A stretch of 64,000 nucleotides of DNA from Shimia sp. CNT1-13L.2 (GTDB taxonomy: Bacteria > Pseudomonadota > Alphaproteobacteria > Rhodobacterales > Rhodobacteraceae), in assembly GCF_024331145.1 (NCBI RefSeq), contig NZ_JANDJO010000009.1:1-64000 (forward strand). The letters run 5' to 3'. The notes under the pieces were generated by a model. It was not told the origin of the DNA. It saw nothing but the letters and a program-made list of their open reading frames with translations, and made no database searches. Within the stretch, counting starts at the first letter, position 1. Every line of letters begins with the position of its first letter. Shown piece by piece: positions 9,644-18,221 of the stretch. Made by a program: the position numbers and the translations under genes.

Positions 9644-10897
9644 ATGCCTGCCCTGTGCCGCGATTGCCTGACCCCCTTCGAAAGCCAAGGCCGCTGCCCC
9701 TCTTGTGGCAGCCTGCGCGTCGTGCGTCACCCCGAACTGTTTGATCTCTCGATCGCGCATATGGACTGTGACGCCTTTTATGCCAGCGTCGAGAAACGCG
9801 ACAATCCCGAATTGCGCGACAAACCCGTCATCATCGGCGGCGGTCGGCGCGGGGTGGTGTCCACCGCCTGCTATGTCGCGCGCATTCGTGGCGTGCGGTC
9901 GGCCATGCCCATGTTCCAGGCCACCAAACTGTGTCCTGACGCGGTGATCATCAAGCCGCGCATGTCGGTCTATGCCGAGGCCTCGCGCCAGATTCGGGCG
10001 ATGATGGATGAACTCACCCCCGACATCGAACCCCTGTCACTGGACGAGGCCTTCATGGATCTCTCCGGCACCGCCCGCCTGCACGGCAAACCGCCCGCCG
10101 TGATGCTGGCGCGGCTGGTCAAACGCATGAAAGACGAACTTGGGCTGACCGGCTCTATCGGCCTCAGCCACAACAAGTTCCTCGCCAAGGTGGCCTCTGA
10201 CCTCGAAAAGCCACGCGGGTTTTCCGTGATCGGACAGGCCGAGACCGCCGCTTTCCTGCATGACAAACCGGTGCGCATGATCTGGGGTGTGGGGGCGGCG
10301 ACGCAATCATCGCTCGATCGTGCGGGCATCCATACCTTTGCCGATCTGCTGCGCTGGGACGAACGCGACCTGACCGCGCGATTCGGCTCGATGGGAACAC
10401 GCCTCTGGCATCTTGCACGCGGACAGGACCGCCGTCGCGTTTCCGCCAATGCGCCGATGAAAAGCATCAGCAACGAGACAACGTTTTTCGAGGATACAGG
10501 CGACGCCGATATTCTTGACGGCCACCTCTGGCGCATGTCGGAAAAGGTCTCGGACCGCGCCAAGGCCAAGGGCAAGGCAGGCCGTGTTGTCACCCTCAAG
10601 CTGAAACGCGCCGATCACAGCCTGATCTCGCGCCGTATCGCCCTGCGCGATGCCACCCAGATGGCAGACACGCTCTATTCCACCGCCCGCGGTCTGTTTG
10701 ACCAGGTAGGCAACCAGGGGCCTTACAGGTTGATTGGCGTGGGGCTGGCCGATCTTGTGCCCGAAGCCGCTGCGGACCTCTCGGGTGATCTTCTCGACCC
10801 CAAGGCCGCGCAGCGCCGCAAGGCGGAGCGCGCAACCGATGAAATCCGCAAACGCTTTGGCAGCGATGCGATTCTCAAAGGGCGTGCGATGCGGTGA
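9644..10897 (+). CDS. dinB: DNA polymerase IV with N-terminal zinc ribbon
   Basis: A Y-family translesion polymerase (417 residues). The palm carries AHMDCDAFYASVE (metal-binding Asp near 41) and LSLDEAFMDL (second acidic pair near 137), followed by the GIGLS-like thumb and the little-finger domain. Unlike E. coli DinB it starts with about 35 extra residues holding Cys5, Cys8, Cys18 and Cys21, spaced as a zinc ribbon. The clamp-binding motif is not obvious at the extreme C-terminus, which ends in LKGRAMR. It is divergent from the NUDIX pseudogene, with the start codons 30 bases apart. DinB is often damage-induced, but I see no clear LexA box. Confidence 0.93.
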   Translation: MPALCRDCLTPFESQGRCPSCGSLRVVRHPELFDLSIAHMDCDAFYASVEKRDNPELRDKPVIIGGGRRGVVSTACYVARIRGVRSAMPMFQATKLCPDAVIIKPRMSVYAEASRQIRAMMDELTPDIEPLSLDEAFMDLSGTARLHGKPPAVMLARLVKRMKDELGLTGSIGLSHNKFLAKVASDLEKPRGFSVIGQAETAAFLHDKPVRMIWGVGAATQSSLDRAGIHTFADLLRWDERDLTARFGSMGTRLWHLARGQDRRRVSANAPMKSISNETTFFEDTGDADILDGHLWRMSEKVSDRAKAKGKAGRVVTLKLKRADHSLISRRIALRDATQMADTLYSTARGLFDQVGNQGPYRLIGVGLADLVPEAAADLSGDLLDPKAAQRRKAERATDEIRKRFGSDAILKGRAMR

Positions 10898-10903
10898 TCC
10901 CGG

Positions 10904-11764
10904 TCACTCCGCCGCAAGGCTCTGGCGGGGCAGACCGATGGCCACAATGCGGGCGATGACCTGTTCGATCTTGGCGCGGAAGGCTTCAAAGTTGCCATTC
11001 GGCTCAACCCTCGCCTCATCCATATAGAGCGAACGGTCGATCTCGATCTGGATGGCGTGCTGCTTGCGCGAGGGGCGGCCATAGTGCTGCGTTACAAAGG
11101 CGCCGGCAAAGGGTGTATTGCGCGAGACCTTGAGGCCGACATCCACAAAGGCCTGTTCGATCTCATCCACGATGTCAGGCTCTGCGGCCGCGCCGAAACG
11201 ATCCCCCAGTACGATATCGGGACGCCCCCCGCCGCTGCGCGACAGGTTCTCGACCGCCTCATGCGGCATGGAATGGCAATCGATCAGGATCGCGCGCCCG
11301 AACTGGGCCCGCGATTCGTCGAGAAGGCTTTGCAGACGGTCATGATAGGGCCGCCAATAGCGCGCGATTCTCGCCTCGGCCTCAACCATGTCGATTTTCC
11401 CATGATAAATCGGCCGCCCGTTGGCAACCACGCGGGGAATCACCCCGAGGCCAGATGCCACGCGCGGGTTGTGCCCGCCCTTCTTCACGCCGTGGATCAG
11501 CGCCGGGTCCAGTTCATCGGGCGCACGGTTCAGATCAAGGAACGCGCGCGGCGCCCCGGCCACCAGAAATGGCGAGCCGAACTGCGGCGCGACCTCGAAA
11601 AGCCTGTCTACAAAGGCGTCTTCCGAACTGCGGATGCTATGGGCATTCAACAACGAGCGCCGCACGAACCATTCAGGGTAGTCGCACCCGCTGTGGGGCG
11701 ACGCAAAGACAACGGAGGATCTCCGCTGTTCTGGCTGCATAAGGCTGTAGGCGCGTTTCGGCAT
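10904..11764 (-). CDS. N-formylglutamate amidohydrolase family protein
   Basis: The 286-residue product belongs to the family of HutG-type N-formylglutamate deformylases, zinc enzymes that release formate and glutamate in histidine degradation. Metal and substrate motifs visible are FASPHSGCDYP near residue 20, ILIDCHSMPHEA near 160 and IVLGDRFG soon after. No other hut gene is in the window, so the physiological substrate is uncertain; distant homologues act on other N-acyl amino acids. It converges with dinB after a 6-base gap and is divergent from tRNA-Val. Confidence 0.85.
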   Translation of the reverse strand: MPKRAYSLMQPEQRRSSVVFASPHSGCDYPEWFVRRSLLNAHSIRSSEDAFVDRLFEVAPQFGSPFLVAGAPRAFLDLNRAPDELDPALIHGVKKGGHNPRVASGLGVIPRVVANGRPIYHGKIDMVEAEARIARYWRPYHDRLQSLLDESRAQFGRAILIDCHSMPHEAVENLSRSGGGRPDIVLGDRFGAAAEPDIVDEIEQAFVDVGLKVSRNTPFAGAFVTQHYGRPSRKQHAIQIEIDRSLYMDEARVEPNGNFEAFRAKIEQVIARIVAIGLPRQSLAAE

Positions 11765-11818
11765 TGTCTCTCCTGTACTCGAAAAATATAGAACAAAAAA
11801 TAACGTGGTCGAAAGCCC

Positions 11819-11847
11819 TTGCGCCCCGGCGCGACTCCTTTTATAGA
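11819..11847 (+). promoter_or_regulatory. Sigma-70-type promoter of tRNA-Val
   Basis: TTGCGC (11819-11824) and TATAGA (11842-11847) are separated by exactly 17 bases. The expected start of transcription is about 60 bases before the tRNA. The leader contains a GGCGCGGA/TCCGCGCC hairpin. Confidence 0.6.
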
Positions 11848-11914
11848 CCCCGCTACCGGCGCGGATTTCCGCGCCCCCTTTGATTAAGGGGGTTGGATTT
11901 GAGCCGGCCAGAGT

Positions 11915-11989
11915 GGGCGATTAGCTCAGCGGTAGAGCACTTCGTTGACATCGAAGGGGTCACTAGTTCGATCCTAGTATCGCCCACCA
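11915..11989 (+). tRNA. tRNA-Val (anticodon GAC)
   Basis: A complete cloverleaf of 75 bases. The acceptor stem GGGCGAT pairs with ATCGCCC, the D arm contains AGCTCAGCGGTAGAGC, the anticodon stem CTTCG/CGAAG encloses TTGACAT, giving anticodon GAC (codon GUC), and the T arm carries GTTCGATCC. The 3' CCA is encoded. It reads valine GUC codons. Confidence 0.96.
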
Positions 11990-12067
11990 TTCTAATTCAT
12001 CGCTTCGCAGCACTGCGAAGTACCCGTCAACCCGGCGCATGTCGCGCCACGTAAGAGGAGAAAGGCC

Positions 12068-12193
12068 ATGAAGGTCAAGAACTCGCTCCGCTCGCTCAAG
12101 CAGCGTCACCGCGACTGCCGTGTTGTGCGCCGCAAGGGCCGCGTTTATGTCATCAACAAGACGCAGCGCCGCTTCAAGGCACGTCAGGGCTAA
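12068..12193 (+). CDS. rpmJ: 50S ribosomal protein L36
   Basis: A 41-residue, strongly basic protein starting [17 protein letters not shown] and ending FKARQG. This is the L36 form without the four zinc ligands: only one cysteine is present. Start is fixed by AAGAGGAGAAAGGCC before the ATG. It stands alone, as is usual in alphaproteobacteria, between tRNA-Val and a strong terminator, and may be co-transcribed with the tRNA. Confidence 0.96.
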   Translation: MKVKNSLRSLKQRHRDCRVVRRKGRVYVINKTQRRFKARQG

Positions 12194-12221
12194 TTGCCCA
12201 AGACGCCTTAGCGTTATCAAG

Positions 12222-12251
12222 AAAGCCGTCCATCTGGGCGGCTTTTTCTTT
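12222..12251 (+). terminator. Rho-independent terminator of rpmJ
   Basis: A 10-bp stem (AAAGCCGTCC / GGGCGGCTTT, one G-U pair) with an ATCT loop, running into TTTTTCTTTT. Confidence 0.9.
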
Positions 12252-12327
12252 TGGTAGGATGCAAGCGAGCAGATCAAGGCGCTCCGCTTCCAAAAGGTCT
12301 AGAATGCCCCGTCTAAGAGGTATTCGA

Positions 12328-12822
12328 ATGGCCGAAACACCCCTCCCCCCTGCTGCAAGACTTCTGGTCTCGACAATCGTGATCGGAGGCCTGTTGCTTA
12401 CCGTCGCGGTGGGCATCATCGCCCGTGCCACGCTCGAGGCGCGCGGCGTTTCCGTCGTCAGCTGGTCACGTGGAATCCAGCTGATGATTCCCCTCGCCAT
12501 CTTCTTCGAGATCCCCTTCGTGGTGCTGGCAATCTATGTGCATCGCAAGCTCAAGTCGGCGCTGGCGGACCACCCCAAACAGCTGTCCATGCGTCTGCAC
12601 ATGTACGTCGGGGCCTTCCTGGGGCTCTTTGTCTACCAGGGGTATTCGCTGTTCGGATTGACCACATATTCCGGCCCCGGCGGCTTTGCCAACGCGGTGA
12701 TCCTCATGCTCGGAATGTGGATGATTACAGTGCCCTACATGCTGGCCCTCGGTGGCGGGGCCAGCGTGGTGGGCGGATTCTTCGGCTGGCTGCTCTGGAG
12801 AAAGCGCACCGGCCAGCTGTGA
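12328..12822 (+). CDS. Hypothetical membrane protein
   Basis: A product of 164 residues with four predicted membrane helices (about 13-32, 50-70, 93-113, 122-155) and a short Arg/Lys-rich tail, so an integral inner-membrane protein of unknown function. A glycine-rich stretch (LGGGASVVGGFFG) marks the last helix. The ATG at 12328 has AAGAGG seven bases upstream; an in-frame ATG at 12304 would add eight residues. It converges with the DUF1330 gene after two bases. I do not recognise the family. Confidence 0.65.
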   Translation: MAETPLPPAARLLVSTIVIGGLLLTVAVGIIARATLEARGVSVVSWSRGIQLMIPLAIFFEIPFVVLAIYVHRKLKSALADHPKQLSMRLHMYVGAFLGLFVYQGYSLFGLTTYSGPGGFANAVILMLGMWMITVPYMLALGGGASVVGGFFGWLLWRKRTGQL

Positions 12823-12824
12823 CC

Positions 12825-13157
12825 TTAGTCGGTCGCCGCGGCAGCGACTTCGCGGCCCTCGTCAGGATCCGAGACCACATTGATGTGATACTCGTTAAAG
12901 GCGCGATCACGCACCTCGGCAATGCTGGCGTATTCCGGGCTACCAAACACGCTGTCTACAGCGGCCTTGTCCGGATATTCCACGATCACAACCGTCTGTG
13001 CCTTGCGCTTGCCAACGACCACCTCGTTCACATCAAAACGCTTGACGATCTTTGCCCCTGCCCGCTCGAGCAACGGCCCGGTAACCTCGAAGTATTTCCC
13101 AAGCGCCATCGGGTCGCTTTCATTGATCGACAGCAGAGCTACAACTGTCACTGGCAT
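12825..13157 (-). CDS. DUF1330 domain-containing protein
   Basis: A 110-residue protein with a ferredoxin-like fold of the DUF1330 / dimeric alpha-beta barrel type. Support comes from the pattern of an N-terminal strand, a helix with KYFEVTGPLLERAGAKIV, a strand QTVVIVEYPD and a helix ending in R(D)RAFNEY. Function is not established for this family. It converges with the preceding membrane protein gene. A second, shorter DUF1330 gene is at 27757. Confidence 0.8.
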   Translation of the reverse strand: MPVTVVALLSINESDPMALGKYFEVTGPLLERAGAKIVKRFDVNEVVVGKRKAQTVVIVEYPDKAAVDSVFGSPEYASIAEVRDRAFNEYHINVVSDPDEGREVAAAATD

Positions 13158-13287
13158 AATGGTCTCCTACCAAAATTCTTGGATCAAACATCGCCAGACG
13201 CAACGCATCCGGCACCCAATCATACCGCACTATCGCTCTATATGTGAGTCCGCCCCCTTTGACACGTCGAAAAAGGGGGCTAAATCG

Positions 13288-14361
13288 TCACTTTTGCATC
13301 TGTTGACCGGGCGTCGAGAGCGAGATCTCCCACTCCTCTTCGCTCATGTCCTCGGCAATGCCCTCGAACAGCGGCGTCGACAGGTAACGCTCACCGGTAT
13401 CAGGCAGCATGACAAGGATGTTTGCCCCTTCAGGCGCATCCTTTGCCACCTCCATCGCGGCGGCAAACGTGGCGCCTGCCGAGATGCCGGTAAAGATGCC
13501 TTCCTCGGCCGCCAGACGGCGCGACCAGGCAATGCCATCCGGTCCCGGCACTTTGAGAAGCGAATCGTAGAACGACTTGTCCATCGCCTCTTGCAGCACG
13601 TAGGGGATAAAGTCCGGCGTCCAGCCCTGAATCGGGTGCGGCGCGAAATGCGGGTGGCCTTCGGTCGGCTGGTTTTCATCGTTCCGGGTGTTGATATAGC
13701 CCGACGACAGGATCGCGGCGGCCTCCGGCTCGGCCAGGATAATCTTGGTGTCCGGGCTGCTCGCACGCAGGGCACGGCCCACGCCCGACACGGTGCCACC
13801 GGTGCCATAACCAGTGACCCAGTAATCCAGCGACTCGCCGTCAAAGTCGGCAAGAATCTCGCGCGCGGTGGTGTTCTCGTGGATGTCGGCATTGTCCGGC
13901 GTTTCGAACTGACTTGCCAGGAACCAGCCGTTTTCCTCGGCCAGTTCCTTGGCCTTGGAATACATGCCAAAACCCTTGAGTTCTTTCGGCGTCAGAACAA
14001 CCTTGGCCCCTAGAAAGCGCATCAGGCGGCGACGCTCGACCGAGAAGCTCTCGGCCATCGTGATCACCAGCGGATAGCCCTTGGCGGCACAAACCATCGC
14101 AAGGCCGATACCGGTGTTCCCCGAAGTCGCCTCGACCACGGTTTGGCCGGGCTTCAGGCGGCCATCGCGCTCGGCGGCCTCGATGATGTTGAGCGCAAGA
14201 CGGTCCTTGACCGACCCACCGGGGTTGAAGGCTTCGAATTTCACGAAGACATTCACGTGCTCCGGGGCAATGCGGTTGATGCGGATCACCGGGGTGTTGC
14301 CGACGGTTTCCAGAACACTGTCATAGCGCTGGCCGCGGCCATTGGTTTGTCTGATGGTCAT
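13288..14361 (-). CDS. cysK: Cysteine synthase A
   Basis: A PLP enzyme that makes cysteine from O-acetylserine and sulfide. The PLP lysine lies in NPGGSVKDRLA near residue 48, the substrate loop is TSGNTGIG, and the phosphate-binding loop is GTGGTVSGVG. It is 357 residues, longer than the 310-320 of classical CysK because of a C-terminal extension with an acidic stretch (DMSEEEWE). The ATG at 14361 has GAGGGAG seven bases before it; 14 further in-frame residues upstream lack a binding site. It stands alone, upstream of a terminator that serves the CoA ligase gene. Confidence 0.94.
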   Translation of the reverse strand: MTIRQTNGRGQRYDSVLETVGNTPVIRINRIAPEHVNVFVKFEAFNPGGSVKDRLALNIIEAAERDGRLKPGQTVVEATSGNTGIGLAMVCAAKGYPLVITMAESFSVERRRLMRFLGAKVVLTPKELKGFGMYSKAKELAEENGWFLASQFETPDNADIHENTTAREILADFDGESLDYWVTGYGTGGTVSGVGRALRASSPDTKIILAEPEAAAILSSGYINTRNDENQPTEGHPHFAPHPIQGWTPDFIPYVLQEAMDKSFYDSLLKVPGPDGIAWSRRLAAEEGIFTGISAGATFAAAMEVAKDAPEGANILVMLPDTGERYLSTPLFEGIAEDMSEEEWEISLSTPGQQMQK

Positions 14362-14473
14362 GTGAGACTCCCTCGTCGTCAGCGAATTCATGTGCATAAA
14401 CAAAGGCGTTCTTGCGCCCCGAGTAAACCCGTTGCACGCAATCAGGGATAGGGTTCCAGACTTCGCGTCGCAC

Positions 14474-14528
14474 CAAGAATAAAGGCGCAGACCATGCCAC
14501 CGAGTTGGGATCAGTAGCGGTCTGCGCC
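14474..14528 (-). terminator. Terminator of the minus-strand CoA ligase/transporter block
   Basis: A perfect 10-bp stem (GGCGCAGACC / GGTCTGCGCC) encloses a 25-base loop. On the minus strand it is followed by TTTATTCTTGG. It lies 30 bases after the phenylacetate-CoA-ligase-like gene. Confidence 0.7.
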
Positions 14529-14558
14529 CTCTCTCTCGGGAAGAGAACCTTCAGGGGA

Positions 14559-15779
14559 TCAGTCGTATTTGCGCTGATCCTCGATCACGATGCCATCCTT
14601 GGGCAGGCTGCCGGGGGCAACGATCTCGACCTTGCCCTTGAGCTTGAGCGTTTCGGCTACCGACTTGGCATAGATGCCCGCATCACCGCCCGCTGCCTCT
14701 ACCTGCACCGTCATCACGTCCATCTCGCCCTCGCGGGTGGCGATGACGCGGGCCTTGGCGATCTCGTCATGTTTCTCAACCAGTGCGGCCACCTGCTCGG
14801 GGCGCACGAACATGCCCTTGATCTTGGCAGTCTGGTCGGCACGACCCATCCAGCCCTTGATCCGCATGTTGGTGCGACCGCAGGGGGATTGGCCTTCCAG
14901 AACGGCCGACAGGTCGCCGGTGGCGAAACGGATCAACGGATATTCGGCATTCAGCGTGGTCACCACGACCTCACCCACTTCACCCGGTGCGACAGGGGTT
15001 CCGGTGCCGGGGGTGACAATCTCGACGATCACACCCTCGTCCACGATCATGCCTTCCATCGACGGGCTTTCATAGGCGATGTTGCCCAGATCGGCGGTGG
15101 CATAGGACTGCAGGCAGGTGATGCCGCGATCGGCATATTCCTGACGCAGGCTGGGGAACAGGGCACCGCCGCCAACAGCGGCCTTGGTGATGTTCAACTC
15201 GACACCCATCTCGGCGGCCTTGTCGAGAATGATCTTGAGGTAATCCGGCGTACCGGCATAGGCGGTCACACCAATCGCCGCGGCGGCCTGAACCTGAAGT
15301 TCGGTCTGGCCGATCCCGGCCGGAACCACGGCTGCGCCCACGGCCTTGGCGGCGTTTTCAAAAATCATGCCCGCCGGCGTCAGATGATAGGCAAAACAGT
15401 TCTGAACCACGTCGTCCGAGCCAAAGCCCGCAGCGTGCATCGCGCGCCCCATGCGCCACCAGTCATGCGTGGTGTTGCCCGGTTCATAGATCGGCCCCGG
15501 CGACTGGAAAATATGGGCAAAGTCGCTGACCGGAATGGCGTTGAAGCCCCCCAGCGGCGGGTTTGCCGCCTGTGCCTTGCTCAGTTCCGATTTGCGCAGA
15601 ACAGGAAGTTTCACGAGGTCCGCAGCAGAGGTGATCGAAGACGGATCCACATCGGCAAACGCCTCTGCATAGCCCGGTAACCCCTTCGCCCTTGCGATCT
15701 GTTCCGGCAATGCCTTGGCAAGATCCGCCGCCCGGTCTTCGGCCGAACGCGTTTCAAGGTCGTCAAAATACTGGCTCAT
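14559..15779 (-). CDS. Phenylacetate-CoA ligase family protein
   Basis: An adenylate-forming enzyme of 406 residues related to PaaK, which couples an aromatic or other organic acid to CoA with ATP. Visible are an NTTHDWWRMGRAM segment, the GMIFENAAKAVGAAVVPAG central region, a GGGALFP stretch, and a C-terminal half with RFATGDLSA and IKGMFVRPEQV, typical of PaaK-type hinge and C-domain motifs. The start at 15779 follows AGAGGA. It is 182 bases downstream of livF on the same strand, with no strong terminator between, so it probably extends the transporter operon. The substrate is not evident; an arylacetate or a similar acid is only a guess. Confidence 0.85.
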   Translation of the reverse strand: MSQYFDDLETRSAEDRAADLAKALPEQIARAKGLPGYAEAFADVDPSSITSAADLVKLPVLRKSELSKAQAANPPLGGFNAIPVSDFAHIFQSPGPIYEPGNTTHDWWRMGRAMHAAGFGSDDVVQNCFAYHLTPAGMIFENAAKAVGAAVVPAGIGQTELQVQAAAAIGVTAYAGTPDYLKIILDKAAEMGVELNITKAAVGGGALFPSLRQEYADRGITCLQSYATADLGNIAYESPSMEGMIVDEGVIVEIVTPGTGTPVAPGEVGEVVVTTLNAEYPLIRFATGDLSAVLEGQSPCGRTNMRIKGWMGRADQTAKIKGMFVRPEQVAALVEKHDEIAKARVIATREGEMDVMTVQVEAAGGDAGIYAKSVAETLKLKGKVEIVAPGSLPKDGIVIEDQRKYD

Positions 15780-15961
15780 CTGGCCGTCCTCTTTATTCTC
15801 ACGGGCCACCTTTGTTGGCCCTCTCCCTGCTGGCCCGGTCTTGTGCGGGCGTAGCTCTCCTGTGGACAGGCCGATATCGCCCTGTCCCGAAACGTGTCAG
15901 GTCTCGTGTTACCTTCGTGCGGACACTTGGGGGCGGCTGTCCAACCCACCGCTGTGAGGCG

Positions 15962-16786
15962 TTAGCTCAGCCAACGCTTGCGGCGACGGTACGACCGCAC
16001 GTCGCGGAACGATTTGCGGCCTTCATCCGACATGCCGAGATAGAATTCCTTCACGTCCGGGTTCTCGCGCAGTTCCGCGGCAGGGCCGTCCATCACCACG
16101 CGCCCGTTCTCGAGGATGTAACCATAGTGGGCAAAACGCAGCGCCACGTTGGTGTTCTGCTCCGCGAGAAGGAAGCTCACGCCTTCTTTCTCGTTCAGGT
16201 CCTTAACGATGTTGAAGATCTCTTCCACAAGCTGCGGGGCAAGGCCCATCGACGGCTCGTCAAGAAGGATCGTCTCGGGGCGCGACATCAGTGCGCGGCC
16301 CATCGCAACCATCTGTTGCTCACCACCCGAAGTATAGCCAGCCTGCGATTTGCGGCGCTCCTTCAGACGGGGGAAATAGTTGTAGACCATCTCAAGGTCC
16401 TGCTGGATGTTCGCGCCACCGTCAGTCCGGGTATAGGCACCCGTCAGCAGGTTTTCTTCTACGGTCAGGTGTTCAAAACAATGCCGGCCTTCCATCACCT
16501 GGATCACGCCGCGCTTAACAAGGTCTGCCGGGTCGAGATCCTGAACGCGGTTGCCGCGATAGTTGATCGAACCCTTGGTGACTTCGCCGCGTTCCGAATG
16601 CAGCAGGTTGGAAACCGCCTTGAGCGTGGTGGTCTTGCCTGCGCCGTTGCCTCCCAGAAGCGCGGTGATACCGCCCTTGGGCACCGACAGGCTGACCCCT
16701 TTCAGCACGAGGATCACGTGGTTGTAGATCACCTCGATGTTGTTGACCTCAAGCAGGGTCTCTTCTGTGTGACCAGCGTCGAGCAT
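15962..16786 (-). CDS. Branched-chain-type ABC transporter ATP-binding protein (LivF-like)
   Basis: A 274-residue cytosolic ATPase. Walker A is GGNGAGKTT near residue 48, the signature is SGGEQQMVAMGRAL, Walker B is ILLDEPSMGLAP. It pairs with the LivG-like ATPase encoded upstream to drive the two permeases. The C-terminal 25 residues after the family core are basic (RSYRRRKRW). It follows the binding-protein gene by 69 bases. Confidence 0.92.
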   Translation of the reverse strand: MLDAGHTEETLLEVNNIEVIYNHVILVLKGVSLSVPKGGITALLGGNGAGKTTTLKAVSNLLHSERGEVTKGSINYRGNRVQDLDPADLVKRGVIQVMEGRHCFEHLTVEENLLTGAYTRTDGGANIQQDLEMVYNYFPRLKERRKSQAGYTSGGEQQMVAMGRALMSRPETILLDEPSMGLAPQLVEEIFNIVKDLNEKEGVSFLLAEQNTNVALRFAHYGYILENGRVVMDGPAAELRENPDVKEFYLGMSDEGRKSFRDVRSYRRRKRWLS

Positions 16787-16855
16787 ATGAAACGTCTTTC
16801 CTAGAGGTTGGAGTTACCGGCCGGGCCAAAACCCGGCCGGAACTTTGTCTATGTC

Positions 16856-18136
16856 TTACTTACAGTTCGACGGGATGTTGTTTTCCGAAGCATAGGCGGC
16901 CGAGTCTTCGGCGATCAGACCACCGATCACTTCCATGTCGGTCGGTTTGAAGTCCGAGATCAGCGACCAGGTCTTCGAAGCTGCGTCCCACTGGGTCACA
17001 CCAACGAGGCCGGGGCCACCGTGGTTTTCACAGGTAACGGTGAAGGACGGACCGAAGTTCGGCATGCCGAGGGCGGCCATTTTCTCTTCGGTGATTTCCA
17101 GTGCTTCCATACCGTCACGCATTTGCGACGCGTTGATGTCTGCGGTGCCGTGGATCGCCTGGGCGGTCTTGGCTGCTTCGGCTGCAAGCATCGCTGCGTA
17201 CATGCCGCGGTTGTAGAGAACGTTACCGATCTGGTCGCCGGCGCCTGCCGCCTTACCAGTGTCGACAACATACTTCTGGATGTCGTCGAAGATCGGGAAG
17301 TCACGACCAACGTTGTGGAAGGTCAGCGCCTTGTAGCCGTTCGCCTTGTCGCCAGCCGACAGAACGTCATGCTCTGCACCCGACCACCAGATACCGATGA
17401 AGTTTTCCATCGGGAAACGGATGTTCGCGGCTTCCTGGATGGCAACCTGGTTCATCACGCCCCAGCCCCACATCAGGACAAAGTCGGGACGCTCGCGACG
17501 GATTTGCAGCCACTGCGACTTCTGCTCCTGACCGGGGTGGTCAACGGGCAGCAGGCTCAGTTCGAAGCCGTGCTTCTTCTGCAGCTCTTCCAGGGTACGG
17601 ATCGGCTCTTTGCCGTATGCCGAGTTGTGGTAGACCAGCGCGATTTTCTTGCCGCTGATGTCGCCACCGTTGCTTTCCAGCAGGTAGTTCACCGCACCCG
17701 ACGCACCGTTCCAGTAGGTACCCGGATAGTTGAAGGTGTGGCTGAAGACGTCACCGTTGGCGGCCGAGGTACGACCATAACCCATGGTGTGCATCGGAAT
17801 GTCGTCTGCCATGGTCTTGGGGATCAGCTGGTAGGTGATACCGGTCGACAGCGGCTGGTACACAAGTGCGCCCTGGCCTTTGGTCGACTCGTAGCACTCA
17901 ACGCCTTTTTCGGTGTTATAGCCGGTTTCACACTCGAGCAGCTTGGTCATCACGCCGCCGATACCGCCGTCACGCTCGTTCAGCAGGGTGAAATAGTCTG
18001 CGTAGCCGTCGGCGAACGGGATGCCGCCCGCGGCGTAGGGGCCGGTGCGGTAGCTCAGCGACGGGAAGACCAGATCGGCCATTGCCGGCGCTGCGGCCAT
18101 CAGGGCAGCAACTGCAGTTACAAAAGTCTTTTTCAT
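16856..18136 (-). CDS. ABC transporter periplasmic substrate-binding protein
   Basis: A type-1 periplasmic binding protein (426 residues) with a signal peptide (MKKTF, hydrophobic stretch, AMA). It belongs to the LivJ/LivK fold but is more distant from amino-acid binders, and is the version found next to acyl-CoA ligase genes in proteobacteria. Mature features include a VYHNSAYG stretch and several Cys residues that may form disulfides. The ATG at 18136 follows GGAGGAGAAACCCG; a 42-codon upstream extension of the frame has no such site. The ligand is unknown; the neighbouring CoA ligases suggest a carboxylic acid. Confidence 0.9.
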   Translation of the reverse strand: MKKTFVTAVAALMAAAPAMADLVFPSLSYRTGPYAAGGIPFADGYADYFTLLNERDGGIGGVMTKLLECETGYNTEKGVECYESTKGQGALVYQPLSTGITYQLIPKTMADDIPMHTMGYGRTSAANGDVFSHTFNYPGTYWNGASGAVNYLLESNGGDISGKKIALVYHNSAYGKEPIRTLEELQKKHGFELSLLPVDHPGQEQKSQWLQIRRERPDFVLMWGWGVMNQVAIQEAANIRFPMENFIGIWWSGAEHDVLSAGDKANGYKALTFHNVGRDFPIFDDIQKYVVDTGKAAGAGDQIGNVLYNRGMYAAMLAAEAAKTAQAIHGTADINASQMRDGMEALEITEEKMAALGMPNFGPSFTVTCENHGGPGLVGVTQWDAASKTWSLISDFKPTDMEVIGGLIAEDSAAYASENNIPSNCK

Positions 18137-18221
18137 CGGGTTTCTCCTCCCTTTGGTTTGTCCGATGTTGTTGTCCGGGGGCTCCTCCAGCCCCCGAATT
18201 CCGGTTGGATGAGGCCCCGCC

